Numbered from the stretch's first letter, positions 24,672 to 37,547 are shown. The stretch: DNA of 64,000 nucleotides from Nelumbo lutea (GCA_022828595.1 JAKGHH010000001.1:142185017-142249016); one strand, 5' to 3'. The notes: generated by a model from the letters alone, not told the origin. Program-made: numbers and translations.

Positions 24672-24744
24672 ATTTACAATTCAATTTCATTTGCATTGAT
24701 GTAAAAGTATGGGGCACAAACAAGTTGAATGCAAATTTTGATTT
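24672..24744. repeat. Left arm of the imperfect inverted repeat around LINE B
   Basis: Its reverse complement aligns with 33477-33537: AATCAAAATTTGCA, CCCATAC and CAAATGAAATTG blocks occur in the same order. It could be the two halves of a foldback MITE split by the LINE, or unrelated chance similarity in AT-rich DNA. Confidence 0.5.
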
Positions 24745-27727
24745 ACTTTTATTTTGTTTATTTGCAGTGCAGGTGAAGTAAAATAAATCCCAGTTGTTAG
24801 GGAGTAGTGCTCTCTTGGTAGAGTGTTGCATAGATGGTTTCAAGTGTGCGAGGTGAAGTTAGTCTGCAAGAAAAAGACAACGACTGTGGAGGTACAATGG
24901 AATCTGGAATAAGCTTATTCAATCATGGCCTCTTTGGCAAAGTGATTACTGACAAACAACTCAATGTAAAAGGGATTTTAGATGTGATAAGAAGTATGTA
25001 GAGCTGCTCCATGAAATATGAAGTGGAGTGGTTAATGGACGATGTGCTATGGATCTCCTTTCAAGAAACCTTAGATTTGGAATGGGTCCTAGGAAGATAA
25101 CGTGGATGGTCAAGGACTATCCTTTGTTGTTCAGGTGATGTAAAGCTAACATTGTTTTCTGATGATAACAGTGAGAATTATGGATGTTCCGGTCAAAATG
25201 GCAACCAGCTCATGGATATAGAAAGAGTTCTTTATGAGGACAAAGATGAAGATGATGACCTACTATGCTTGAGACGTTTCTTGCAAGCAAGAGTGAGGAT
25301 TGAGACCTCAAAAGCTTTAGCAGTTAGCATTAGAGAAATGTCACCATCTAGTAGGTCAATGTGGTTCCCTTACCAATACGAAAGATTGTTCCTCTTATGC
25401 TATAGATGTGGCTTACTTGGTCATGATAAGGAAAGATGCAATAGGGTTTCAAAGCGCCAAGTCTTGGATGAAATTACAATGAAACTTACTAATCAGAAAA
25501 ATGGGGGAGGAGAATGAGAAAGCATTGTTTGGGCATTGGTTGAGGACCACCTTCTCCTATGTTGAATTCAAGCTTACCAGTAAAAAAAAAAAAGAGTTGT
25601 GAAGAATAATTCATCGGGGGAGGGCCAGACAAGCTCTTTGGCTATGAAGAGCAAGGAAGAAGAGACGTGATAGAGCTCCAAGGTAGAAAGGCTTTTGGGG
25701 GTTTGAAATCGAACCAAGTCATGCAAGGTCAAAGGAGCATTAGGTTGCAAATCTTTTCACAAAAGAAATGTTTCAAGAAGGGGAAATTGAGGTTAAATGC
25801 AGGATGGTCGGCGAAACCATCAACTTCGTGATTCTTTGGTAAAGAGTGACAAAAAATCCACTAAATTAGAAAATTGGGTGGAGTACAGTCTTGACGAAAA
25901 TCATAAGGTAGAGGAGGTTGTTACACTTTTGATGAAAAACTTTATGATCAATCCTCAAGAGATTGCTATTGTTGCTAATATAGGAAAACCTACCTCTTAG
26001 AGGCTCACAAAAATTGCAAAGCTAGAGACTAACCAATGTTGTGCAGACATGCAAACGAACCTAGGTCAGACTACGAAAAAGTGTAGAATAATAAGAAAGG
26101 TGCTCTTAAAAAGATCTACAAAAGGGAAATCAATGATAGATGAAGTCAAGCCTCCCAAAATGGTGCAAAGGAAATGAAAAAGAAATGAGATTTCCATTCC
26201 AGAGCCCAACGACTTTGATTCCCTGAAGATCATGAAAAAAAACAAAAATAGTAAGGACTTGGGACCAATCAAAGGATTCAGGTCTAGGCCGAGTTTCAAA
26301 ATTTTTTTTGTGTAAGGATCCAAACTCAGCCTCGTTTTCACCTGAAAAGAGCCATAACACTACTTTAAGGCTTCATTTCTCTCACGAAAAGGGTCATAGG
26401 ATCTGACTAAAAAACCTAAACTTTTCTCAAACATTGGAGAACCAGATGGAAAGCATTGCAAATCTAAACATGGGTGATTACAATGACAAAGAGGTTAAAG
26501 ACCAAACCCTTGAAGCTTCTTAAGAAACCAATCCAATCAATATTGACACCAACGACAAGGTATGTTTTCTCTCTAATGGCTTCTCTTTGTCATCCATCCA
26601 TAGCTACTATATGATAAAGGGAATTTTTTATGTTATAAAAAAAGTGCATCCTAGTTTTGTTGCAAAAGGAAAAAATGACCATTCTCAACACTTGCTTTGG
26701 CGATAATTAAGGGGAGTTGTTTGGTGCAAAATTTTGTTAAGGGGCATGGAGGTTACAACTCTACTCGAGCAGAGTGTCGACAATTTCTCGTATGTCAAAC
26801 AATAATGAAGCTTAACTTTAACCTTTTTCTTTAAATATTTTTTGTAAAAAGCAAGGGCTCCCTCTTTCCGTTCAAAATGCATGCTCTCTTATAGAAACAT
26901 TTCTATTAAAAGATTTCCTCCTGTGAAACTAAGTGCCATTTTATTTTATTTTATTTTTACAAATAAGTGGATTGGGGAGGAAGTCTTGCAACAGCCCCTA
27001 AGGGTCAATGAAGATATACTAATGGAATTGCCAAGGGATATGGTCTCCCTTAACAATTCCTAATTTGTTCCTAAAAGATGAAAACATAAATATTTGTTTC
27101 CTTTCAGAGACCAAAACTTCTTTGTTGAAGTGCAGAAAGAAACTTCATAGAATCTGGGATTGGAATTGTTGGGCAGTAGATTTTGTTGGATACAAAGGAA
27201 GTTTAGCTCTTTTATGGGAAAAGAGCAAAAAATCTCGTTGTTGTCGTTGTTGATCCAAGCTTTATTCACACTAAACAACATAATGATGTATATGTGATTT
27301 CTTCCTTTCTTTTATTTCTGGTGAACCTAGACCAAGAAAAAAAAGAAGGTTTTTTTCACAAAATTACAAAGACTCCCCACCTTATCCAAAGGTCTCTAGC
27401 TCTATGTTGGTGATCTCAATATCTATTTCAGTAAAGAAAATAAGGACAGGGGAATCCAATTAGGTGATTTGTCATCTTTCAAAACAGAAGAGTTTTATTA
27501 GGCTGTGGATTGGCTCTCTTGGAAAGTAGTGACCCCTTTTTCATTTGGCCAAACAAGAAACAAGGGGAAGAAAATGTTAGGGCAAAATTAGGTTAGGCTT
27601 TATCAAATGTTGAATGGAGGATGAATTTAACAATGTAGTAGTCAAGATTCTTCCAACATTGGGTTCTGACCACTTCCATCTAATCCTAGACCTTGAGCTT
27701 TCTCCCACCAAAAGTGTTGGACAGGTT

Positions 27728-29617
27728 TGTATGCCCTTAGCTTCAATCAGAATGATGTACTTTATGAGTTTATTGTAAATGAATAAAAGTACATATTTGA
27801 TTCATGTTCCCTTGGTATGTTTCTGTGTAATACCCTTAAACTGGACACTTAATGAGACTCGTGTTAGTTTAGAATGTTCACAGCCAGTGGGTCGGTCTGG
27901 GGAGACCTATCCTGATAAGGCTGACACTGTTGTGCCACCAAGTCGGTTGGGGTGGCCTGTCTCAGCTGCCAGGGTGAGACCCTAGGCACATACAGTGTAG
28001 GATTAATTGAATCTTTGAACTGGACCAGATTTCCAGTATTGCCCTGGACCTTGGAGATTGATGGGCAAAACTGGAAAGTTACACCTGACCCCTAGACTCG
28101 ATTATGATACTGCACTAGGTGTCGGATTGGGTTGTCTTTGATGTACCAATCAGTGAGATCCTTAGCGGGGGTCAAAACCTGGGTATGTTGGGACAGTCTG
28201 AGAATTCATCTGAGTGGGTGATCATAGTGATAGGATCAGCCCCTTTGTCGGACAAAGGTAATGATCGGGGATGCACTCTCACTGATGGAAACCAAGACTG
28301 TCGGCAGCCGATTTCAATCGTTGAGATTTGTTTTACAAAGTATATTTTATATGAGATATAAAAGTATATATATATATTATGGTTTCTAAAAGGTTTGCAA
28401 AAAGGTTTTAATTCCCGAGATCCATATAAGTAGAGAGTGCAACACTGTTCCTTGCAGCCGAGGGAGAGGTCCTCTCTTGTCGGGCAGTGTATGATCATTA
28501 TGGGCTGAGAGGTTAAGTGTAAAACCATTGAGGATAATACCTGATGGGCTAATCTTGCATCTGCCCACAGTCTCTGGGTGTTACAAGGTGGCTTGGCCCA
28601 ATGACCACTTAGGGTAAGTGTTGGGCCCATAGAGCCCATTTGATGGGTTTCAGGGGGTGCACTGTCCATAACAGTGTATTCGGCCATGCCTTATAACAAA
28701 AGCTGGGCCGAACCCATGTGGCTGATGTGTAGATCAATGCTTGGATCCCATGCCATACAAGGAAGCCCAACTGGGTAGTAGTTAGGAAAGTTAAGTGAGC
28801 ACATAAGCTTAATGGGTCTAAAGCCCATTTCGAATTAGACTTATTTAATAAGTTAAATATGAGCGAATTCTGAGATAGATCAGCAGATAGGATAGAGTCT
28901 TGACCCTATCCACTCAGAGAGTCTAGATCTGAATATGATTCAGATCTAGAAGTCTCCTAATGAGATTAGGAGAAGGCTGATCTAATCTGTAGATAAGATA
29001 AGGGTTTATCCTTATCATCTAAAGAGAGGTCTGATCCAAATATGATTTGGATCAGTAGCTCCTAATTGGATTAGAAGCTAATCTTTTAGGATTACAAAAG
29101 AAGGAGGGGGCGGCAGCTTTTAGAGACATTCACATTCTCTTCAGAGCTGAAATCACAGAAGAAAGATTTCTGCAATCCCTGCAAAGATCTTTCTTGTTGC
29201 CTCATTCCTATAGCCGCCAGTCATCCAGTTCAATCTCTAGTTGTGGGAGAAGTCAAGATTCGATCTTGACATCAGTTCTTGGAGAAAAAATTGATAGGAA
29301 GCTGTGCTCACATGCCATCCTACTATTTCTTGCGAAGGACAGAATTCTTGGAGAAGAATACTGCTGATTCTGCTCCATCCTGCACTGCGCCATCTTCAGT
29401 GGGAGCAGTCTTTTGATCCTTCCTTGGGCGTGAACACTTTCGTTGGGAGATACTTTTTCTCCGTATCAGGTATAATTATCTTCTACTACTTTTGGTTCAG
29501 ATCTGGTTCAGTTTATGGTTCAAGATTGATCCTTGAAAATATGATTTTCTAAATAGGGAATTGGATTCCCAGTTGAAGGGAGAGAAAATTTTTTTAAATT
29601 CGCCCCTTTATTCCGCA
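27728..29617 (+). mobile_element. Solo LTR (1890 bp) inside LINE B
   Basis: Starts TGTATGCCCTTAGC and ends CCCCTTTATTCCGCA. The flanks are AGGTT (27723-27727) and AGATT (29618-29622), a 5-bp TSD with one change. LINE coding similarity stops on the left side and resumes on the right. No internal domain, primer site or second LTR, so it is a recombination-derived solo LTR. End sequence and length suggest a Copia-type element, but this is inference. A diverged inverted partial copy is at 45430-46711. Confidence 0.8.
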
Positions 29618-31802
29618 AGATTTGGGCGTCCATACAATGGATCTCTCATCCCTTCAGAGGAGAAGACTTTTTAGGTTTGTAGAGGCTTGGACTACCCATG
29701 GTGAGTGTGAACCCGTCATTCAAAATATGTGGAGTTCTCAATGCACTGGCTCAAATCAGTTTAAGATAAAAGAAAAATGCAAAGTTCTTAGACAAAACCT
29801 CAGTAGGTGGAACAAAGAGGTATATGGGTGCATCAAGGAGAAAATTAATGAGACTAGAGAGGCTCTACCCAAAGAGATGAATCAAAATGGTACAAATTTC
29901 ACTATGCATGCATTCAACACCTTCAAGCAAACCTAGACACCTGGCTGAAAAGGGAATTGATGTGGGCTCAGAAGTCTAGATTGAATTGGCTCCACCTAGG
30001 GAGATAAAAACACCATTTTTCATATCCAAACTATAAAAAGAAAGTCTAATAATAGAATAACTAAAATCCAATATGCTAATGGGATGTGGGTTGAGGGGGA
30101 AAACAAGATTTCAGAGGTTATAATAGAACACTTTGGGGGCATTTTAAGACTTTTAACCCCTTAATTGATCACATTAATCAAGCTGTGGGGGCTTGGAACA
30201 AAATTATTCTTGAAGAAATGAGGAATTAGCTTAAGAAGGAAGTCACGGGTGAGGAAATAGAAGTTGCTCTTTTTTAGATGGAGCCTAGGAAGGCTCTTGG
30301 ACTTGATGGTTTTTCTAAATTTGTTCTTCTAATAAATATTGGGATTTTGCTAGGGAGGATGTTATTAAGGTTATTATAGGGTTCTTTTACTATAACCGTC
30401 TATTGAAGGAGTTGAACCAAACTTACATGGCTCTAGTCCCCAAAGTAAAGAGCCCAAGTTGTGCAGCTTACTTCAGGCCTATTAACCTATGCAACACTAT
30501 CTACAAGATCATAGCCAAAGTCCTACTAATAGGCTAAAGCCTCCACTTGACTCAATTGTTAGCAAAAATCAAAGTGCTTTCATCCCTGTGAGACTAATTA
30601 ATGACAATATCCTTATTGCCCATGAATTATATCATCATATGAAAACTTCCAAAAGAAAACAATGAATGATGGCTTTAAAACTTAACATGAGCAAGGCTTA
30701 TGATAGGCTTGAATGGCCTTTCATTGAGGGGGCCTCAAAAAGCTAGGTTTTGGCATGGGTCCAGTAGGTGATGGAGTACATTTCTATAGTTTCCTATCAA
30801 ATCTTAGTTAATGGCACTCTTTACAAGAAAATCATTCCAGAAAGAGGAATTAGACAGGGTGACCCATTATTACCCTACATGTTTCTTCTTTTCTACGAGG
30901 TCTTCTCAACTAGCTTAGATAATTTAGTGCACGAATCCTCAATTTCATGTATAAAGCTAAATACTCAATACCTTACCATTTCTCACCTATTTTGTTGTAG
31001 ATGACAACTATATTTTTACGAAAGTCCCTCGTTCAAAAAGAAGCTTGTGTGGTGGAAGCCATCAATATATGAGAAGGCATCGGGACAATAGGCGAATTTT
31101 GAAGAATCTAAAAATTTCTTCAGCTCCAAAACCCACCCTAGATTCATGAGTATAATAACAAAGAGCCCGAAGGTCAAACTTCAATGAAAACCATCTAAAT
31201 ATCTAGGGCTTTCAACCATTTTCAGTAGAACCAAAACAAGCCTATTCCTCCAGCTAGTTGAAAGAGTTCAAACCAAAACCAATTCTTGGATTGAGAATTA
31301 CGTCACCCAAGCGGGAAAGGAAGTTATCTTGAAATCTGTAGTTGCAACCATCCTAACTTATTCCATGTGTCTTCTCCCTAAGAAAATTTGTAGTGAAATC
31401 AGCAAGCTTCAAAGAACCTTTTTGTAGGGGAAGAATGGCAATGATAAGGCCAATGTCCATTGTATAGATTGGAACTCCTTAACAAAAAATAAAAATAAAA
31501 ATAAAAATAAAAACAATGGTGGTTTGGGAATTAGGGATCTACAGTTCAATACTGTTTTAACTTGGCCCTCCTGTCAAAATTAGCTTGGAAACTAGCTTCA
31601 AATGAAAATAGTCTCTAGGCTCAGTTTATCCAAAGTAAATATATTAAAAACAAGAATTTCTTAAGAGATAAGCTATCAACTAAAGGTTCATGGGGTTGGA
31701 AGAGCATCTTAGCTGGGAGAGAATTAGTGCAAAATGGGGCTTGTTGGTTGGACAATGCGGGTAGAAACATCTTAATCTAGGTAGCCAGGTGGTTGCCATG
31801 AG

Positions 31803-32257
31803 TAGGGGTGAATTCGAGCTGAATACTTGACTATTCAAGCTTGTCTCGCAAAAATTGTCCTAGGCTCGAGTTCGAGCTCGACTGCAAGCCAAGCTTTTTC
31901 TAAAAGATAAAGATTATACCTATACAAATATTTTTTTTTTATATTTTACATACAAAAATTAAGAATTATAAAAATTATTTACTATTATACATAAAAATAA
32001 AAAAATATTATATATAATAAAATTTATTTATTATATATAAATATTTACATGTTTATGTATGCATGTAGGTATGTATAGTAGAAATTATTTATTTATTATA
32101 CTAGGCTCGATTAGGCTTGCGAGCCTCATGAGTCGAGCTTCATTGGGCTCGAGCTTGGATCGACTAGCAAACGAGCCTATAAACCGAGTTTCGAGCCAAG
32201 CTTTTCACAAGTCGAGCTTGAATAACTCGTGAGAAGCTCAGCCTGTGACCTCCCCAA
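31803..32257. mobile_element. hAT-type MITE inside LINE B, with perfect 8-bp TSD
   Basis: Flanked by GCCATGAG at 31795-31802 and 32258-32265. Begins TAGGGGTGAATTCGAGCTG and ends GTGACCTCCCCAA. The sub-terminal 'ttcaagcttg / gagcttgaa' phrases are inverted, and the core is AT-rich. Non-coding. Confidence 0.8.
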
Positions 32258-33476
32258 GCCATGAGAGAAAGGCTTAAAAATCATGGGGCCAAACCCATAA
32301 CCAGATTTTTCTTAGACTATTAGTGACTCAATTGACTATAATACCAAATCTTGGGTGATGTATATGCTAGTAGGGTATTGAGACTAAACCTAACTAAAGG
32401 GGCTTGGGAGGATATTCTAGCATGGATGCTTGATTCCAAGGGTAAGTCTACTATTAGATCTACATACTATGTAGCAAAATACCTCAAGGACTCAAAAAAC
32501 AATGATAGAACCTAGAACACCATCAACCTTATGTGGAAAACAATTTGAAAAATCCCTACAAAACCGAAAGTAAAAACTTTCTTGTGGAAATGCTACAGAA
32601 ATGCAATTCCTGTAAAGTCTAACCTTGTAAAGAGAAAAATTGTAAATTATGATGTATGTGGTTTGTGTGGCAAAACAACTAAAAGCCTACAACCATATTC
32701 CATACTTTGTGCCGATGTGATCTAGCCAGGAAAGTGCGTTTTAGCAACTGTTTCAATGCCCGAATGGATGCTTACTCCTAACCTATCCTTCAGTCGTTGG
32801 CTCTTAAATTGGTTTCAACCTTGCAAGTCTTTTAAATAGGACATGACTTGTTTGTTACAAAATACTACCTATTTGTTGTTGTTTATTTGGAAAGCTATGA
32901 ACTTAACTCTCTTTGAAAATACTAATTGTTCTCCATCTATGGTGTTATGAATGTCCACTTGCAATTGTTGCTCATGACAAGGACTTTGAAGAGCTCCTTA
33001 GAAGATATGAATGTATTTAAGGCCTCTCATACGAGAGACTTTTTTGGCACCCTCGGCTATTGGTTAAGCAAAAGTGAATGTTGATGTGTGTGGGGGGGGG
33101 TTAGACAATAATTTTGGAAGTTTTGGAGTTGTTGTCAGGGATCACATGGGTATTTGTGTGGCAACTTGTTTTGGACCTGTTTTTGTTTCCTCTGCCATTT
33201 TGGTTGAAGCTATTGCTTTAAGGCAGGGGCTAAAACTAGTTAAATTGGCGAGCTTCTTTAGTTGTGTTACTGAAATAGACTGTTAGGAACTCTTAAGTGC
33301 AATGAGTAAAGAAGACTTTTGTGTTCCAATTGAGTTGATGTCCCTACTAAAGGATATTACCACTATTGCAAAATCTTTTTTCTGTCTTTTTTTGTTTTGT
33401 TGATTGCCCCGTATGGCTTTAGTCTCTTGTTTTACATCTTATATTAATGAACCACTCTTCTTGGCATAAAAAAAGT

Positions 33477-33537
33477 GAATCAAAATTTGCACTTCTCATT
33501 TGCATTCCCATACATTTGTAATTCAAATGAAATTGTT
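33477..33537. repeat. Right arm of the imperfect inverted repeat around LINE B
   Basis: Counterpart of 24672-24744, starting directly after the LINE B A-run. Confidence 0.5.
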
Positions 33538-34194
33538 TTTATTTCTTTTTTATTGTAGTTACCAATTCAAACATGTATTTGGTGTTAATAATACTGGATA
33601 TTCTTGATAAAAGATAATTTACAAAATATAACCCAATTTATTAACTTTGTTTTATGTGTGTGTGTTTTCTTTCTTTGTAGATATTATAAGATGAACACTT
33701 TTAAATTTCATAGTTGATCTAGCAGTTGGAATTTTACCCTATCATTGATCTAAATGCTGTCCAGGGTAAAAAGGATTCGTTCAAACACAACTAATTCATG
33801 GTCAACATGCAAGATTCATAGTTGGACTTTGTCAACACCCGATTTTTTCTCAGTTCGCCACCTGTACCCCAATTTGCCCCAAACACCCGATTAGACCCTC
33901 CTGATCTCTCTGAAACACCCAAAAATCCCAACTTTCACCCCAATAATCCTCAGATCCACTGTTAAACCTACCCGATACCTATCTAAAGGCCCTGGTCGAC
34001 CCCACATACACCTTAACCATTAGGTCAGACACATCCATCAGACCCAAGACCTCCCAAAACACCTACCCATGAAATTTGGACTAAAAAATCCTCCGTTCAC
34101 CCATCCATCAAGCAAAGATTCCATTTTGAGCTCCCAGATTAACCGAGTCAAGCCCTTGCCAGATCTTCCTGATCCAGGACCATTTGGTCCAATT

Positions 34195-34700
34195 TGACCC
34201 CATCAATCGACCCAGAACGTAAAAAACCCTGTGGACCAATTCTCAAAAATACCCTTGACCAAAATCACCTAAACTTCCCCTTTGACCAATTCCCAAAATA
34301 CCCATTTTTCCAAATTGCCCCTTGCACCAAATTCCCAAAATACCCCTTAAACCAATTACCAAAATACCCATTGTCTAAATTCCTAAAATACCCCCCTTAT
34401 CCAAAATTACCAAAATACCCTTCATTTCAAATGCCCAAAACCACCATCAATATTCCCCTCATACCCTAAATTCCAAATATCCAAAATGTCCTAAGCCAAA
34501 TTCCCAAAATACCCTTGTCCAAAATTATCCAAAAACCTCTTTAACCAATCACAAAAAATATCCTTGACCTAATTCCCAAATTACACCTTCTCCTTTTCCC
34601 GAACCCCCAAATTACCAAATTGCCCTTCATTCACCAAATTCCCAAATCACTCCTTTCAAAATTACCTAAAATACCCCTACCCAAATATGACCTTAAATGC
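34195..34700. repeat. Degenerate minisatellite 'CCAAATTCCCAAAATACCC'
   Basis: A unit of roughly 30 bp (ACCAAATTCCCAAAATACCC plus a few bases) repeats with substitutions across the LTR. It accounts for a spurious open frame rich in PKYP. Confidence 0.8.
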
Positions 34701-35051
34701 ACCCTTTCAAACCCTAATTGCCGAGTTAACCTAAAAGACCCCATGTACCTTGAAGATTTTGGTAGAAACCACCCTTCCCTCTCCTTCTAAATAGGGAGCA
34801 CCATTCCCAAGAAGAGGGGTCAAAAAAAGAGAGGTCAAGAGGGGAAAGCTTGAGGGGCCTCTTCGAATAGAGAATAGGGAGCTCTCGGTGGCTCTCCTTT
34901 AAGAGAGGTTTTCAGGTAAGAGTGGAAGGTTTCTAGAGAGAGAGAGAGAGTTAAAGAAGAAGAAGAAGAAGGAGAAAAGAGGGAGAGCTGAGAGCATTTG
35001 AGAGAAAAAGAGATTGAGGGAGGAGAGGCAGAAACTAAGAAAATTCAGAGA

Positions 35052-35055
<4 letters not shown>

Positions 35056-35086
<31 letters not shown>
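35056..35086. repeat. (GA)n microsatellite
   Basis: Uninterrupted GA repeat within a longer purine-rich tract (34.93-35.10 kb) of the solo LTR. Confidence 0.9.
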
Positions 35087-35090
<4 letters not shown>

Positions 35091-36049
35091 AAGTCTGAGA
35101 GAGATAAGAGCGGCGATTTAGGGGAAAATCCCACGATCCTCATCTCCTCATTGGCGCTATCATCCTTTGTCTGATGTACTTTGACTTGCTCAACCATCAT
35201 TCCACCACAGCTTTGCCTTAAAACCTCAATCTACCATTGCTTTGCCATCGATCTACTCCCGTCGCTACTATCAAACTGTCAACCTAACAATTCCATATTG
35301 TCCATTCGAGTTCTTCAAACCCATCTGCGAATACCAGTGTCATTGATACTTGTAAAGGCCACAAGAGGTAAAACTCATTACCTCATCCCCTTCCTAAGGT
35401 ATTTTAGCAATTCGAAGGTGGTTTAGTCTTTTTGCCTGAGGTATTTTAACAGTTCACATAGTGTTTTCCTTTTTATCTATTTTTATTTTCATTGCTTTCT
35501 TTATTGACGTTCTTGCTTCTTGTGTTCTTTTTTCTCAATTCGAGGCTTGAGGATTCTCTAGAGTTCGAGATGTTCACACCCCCTCTCTTCTGAGACCATT
35601 CAACTAAGTCTGAAGGTGGGGGCTCTGATTGAAAAGGGGTGAGGAAGCAATTTCTCATCCTTTTGCTCAGGCCCCTACATCCAAAAGGGGATTGGTCTGG
35701 GAATGCAAAAGGGAGCACTCTTTCGAACTACCAAAGGATTCGAGTCTCCTATCCATTTTTTGTAAGCAAAGAAGGGAAATCTAGTATTCACATTGACCAA
35801 AAAGAGGGGTGCCTAACCCCTTCCTTCTCTCTCTCTCTCTCTCGACTCACCCAGATTAGCCTTATCCTAGCCGATTGGTATGGAGCCATTAATTCTTTAG
35901 GTTTTGTGAAATTTAAATCTGGGAGGCCCATCACTCCCAACTATGTATTCTGATGGGTGGCGACTCCATATCATTCAACCATGAAGTGAACTGCCGGTGA
36001 AGTTATTTTCCCGACATTCACAGACTTTGACTTTGATCCACATGGCTGA

Positions 36050-36690
36050 TGATGATTTATAATCCATTCTACTTTCTCAATTAATTACTAGTCTAACACA
36101 TGACCAACAAATTGGTACTTCTTACAATAAAAAAGGGGGCAATTTGATAACAACTGAAGCAGATGAACTAAGTGTTGTATTGATTTGTGTTTTAGAGCAT
36201 AAAATATTCATTTTCACTATATAATGCCAACATAATGGCACTTGGACTGTGATATGCATGGTTGATGGTTCATCATCTGGTCTGATCATCAAATTGGTTC
36301 CCATGACAAAAGTTGGCTTGGACAATTCGATAACAACTGAATTGGCTAAGTTGAGTAATTTATTGGTTTATTTATAAGGAAAATGGTCATCTCCACTATA
36401 TAATGCCATATTTGTTGGTTTATGGATGATGTCATACTTGAATTGGCCCCATGCAATGTCAATGTGAATACTGGATTATGATATGTATAGTCAATGGTTT
36501 GTAAACCGGTCCAGTTTCTTAACTACTGGTCTGACATATGACCAACAAACCAGTCCCTACAACAAAAAGTTGTGTTAGCAATTAATAGCTGAAGTGGCTA
36601 AATTTGAATGACTTGTTTATTTATTTTTTCATGAAAGGTAAAATAGTCATCTTCACTATATAATGTCATACTTATTTTTTTCATAGACCA
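36050..36690. repeat. Three diverged direct repeats (spacing about 180 and 260 bp)
   Basis: The phrases GTCTGACA.ATGACCAACAAA and TCACTATATAATG.CATA recur near 36.09/36.21, 36.28/36.39 and 36.53/36.65 kb in the same order. Non-coding; class unknown. Confidence 0.65.
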
Positions 36691-36757
36691 TGTGGGTTCA
36701 AGTCGCCTTGGCCTTAGTGAAGCCGGGATTTTTTTTTTTCTGAAGCTAATAATCATG

Positions 36758-36906
36758 GCAAGGTGCCAACCAACGGGTTGGTAAGGTCTCCTATTGGTAG
36801 TAGTAGAGAGTTGGGATCGAATCCCGCCTGCACATGGGTTGGGGGGTTATGGCTAAGGGGATGGGCTACCCCCATTGTGTAGCCCTTCAAAAGATATAAA
36901 AAAAAA
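36758..36906 (+). mobile_element. tRNA-derived SINE with TSD
   Basis: About 149 bp with a pol III B-box match GGATCGAATCC (36814-36824), an A-box-like GTTGGTAAGGTC upstream, a non-tRNA 3' part and a short A-tail. CTAATAATCATG (36746-36757) and CTAATAATTATG (36907-36918) form a 12-bp TSD with one mismatch. Confidence 0.83.
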
Positions 36907-36918
36907 CTAATAATTATG

Positions 36919-37547
36919 AATTAGGGAGTTAACATACATGGATGTCAGACAACATTTAAGTGGTATATAAATGGGGATTGTGGGGATTTTTAAGCATAGG
37001 TCAGTGGAGGGGTGGGGGGTGAGAAGCTCCACCCCTTAGCCTCGTGACTATTGAATCTAAAAGAAACTAAGGGTGGTTTATTTGGTGGAATCAGCACAAC
37101 TTATTCTTTGCGCTTGTTTGATTTAGTTATGAATTGAATTGTAATTGAATTTACAATTTTGTCTATTTATTAATTTGTTATTATTTTTTCAATATTTTAT
37201 GGACTTATAATTATATTATTCTTCTATTAGCATCTTATTTATACTTTATTATTATATTTAATAATTGATATATTTGTTTATTATTATTAATTTATCAATG
37301 TTTTATAGTACTATTATTTTATTACCATTTTACTAATATTTTGTTTAGCTTATTACTATATTATTATTATTATTATCTTACTATGAATTTAATAATATTT
37401 TATTGTTTTATTAATATTAAGGTTTTTTAGGGTAGATTGCCATAAGTTCTTTACTTCTTAATAGACTCTGGAATGGGAATCTCATCCCCTAGGAGGGGAG
37501 CTTGGAATGACCATCCCAATAATGGGAATTAGACAAGCAGATGGAAT
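36919..37547. other. AT-rich spacer ahead of the viral block
   Basis: From 37.1 to 37.4 kb it is dominated by TTATTA/TTTATT words. The 37.47-37.55 kb part (GGAATGGGAATCTC...) resembles the end of a MITE. No gene. Confidence 0.5.

Larger units (their letters stand above)
24834..33474 (+). mobile_element. LINE B: long decayed L1-type element with RNase H, split by two insertions
   Basis: In order on the plus strand: an ORF1 start at 24834 (MVSSVRGEVSLQEKDNDCGG); a CCHC knuckle LLCYRCGLLGHDKERC at about 25.39 kb; endonuclease pieces (ICFLSETKTSLLK at about 27.09 kb); reverse transcriptase (LNQTYMALVPKVKSP at 30.41 kb, YFRPINLCNTIYKIIAKVL at 30.47 kb, GIRQGDPLLPYMFLLFYEV at 30.85 kb, and a VVDDN remnant of the catalytic box at about 31.0 kb); the zf-RVT region at 32.5 kb; RNase H (MNVDVCGGGLDNNFGSFGVV at 33.07 kb); and an A-run at 33468-33474. 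It is disabled by many stops and frameshifts. A solo LTR (27728-29617) and a MITE (31803-32257) interrupt it. Confidence 0.82.
33830..36022 (+). mobile_element. Solo LTR (2193 bp), Ty3/gypsy-type, with perfect 5-bp TSD
   Basis: Starts TGTCAACACCCGATTTTTT and ends CCCGACATTCACA, flanked by GACTT at 33825-33829 and 36023-36027. The GGTGGCGACTCC phrase near the 3' end is frequent in long LTRs of plant chromovirus-type Ty3 elements (from memory). The interior has a C-rich minisatellite, a GA-rich tract and no gene. No internal domain remains. Confidence 0.85.

Noticed and set aside
28172..28687. 171-codon open frame on the minus strand
   Set aside because: Lies wholly inside the solo LTR 27728-29617; composition and lack of any known motif mark it as a chance frame.
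34194..34469. 91-codon frame with PKYP repeats
   Set aside because: Product of the minisatellite in the solo LTR, not a gene.
34194..34700. CRISPR-like regular repeats
   Set aside because: Units are degenerate and contiguous with no unique spacers; plant nuclear DNA.
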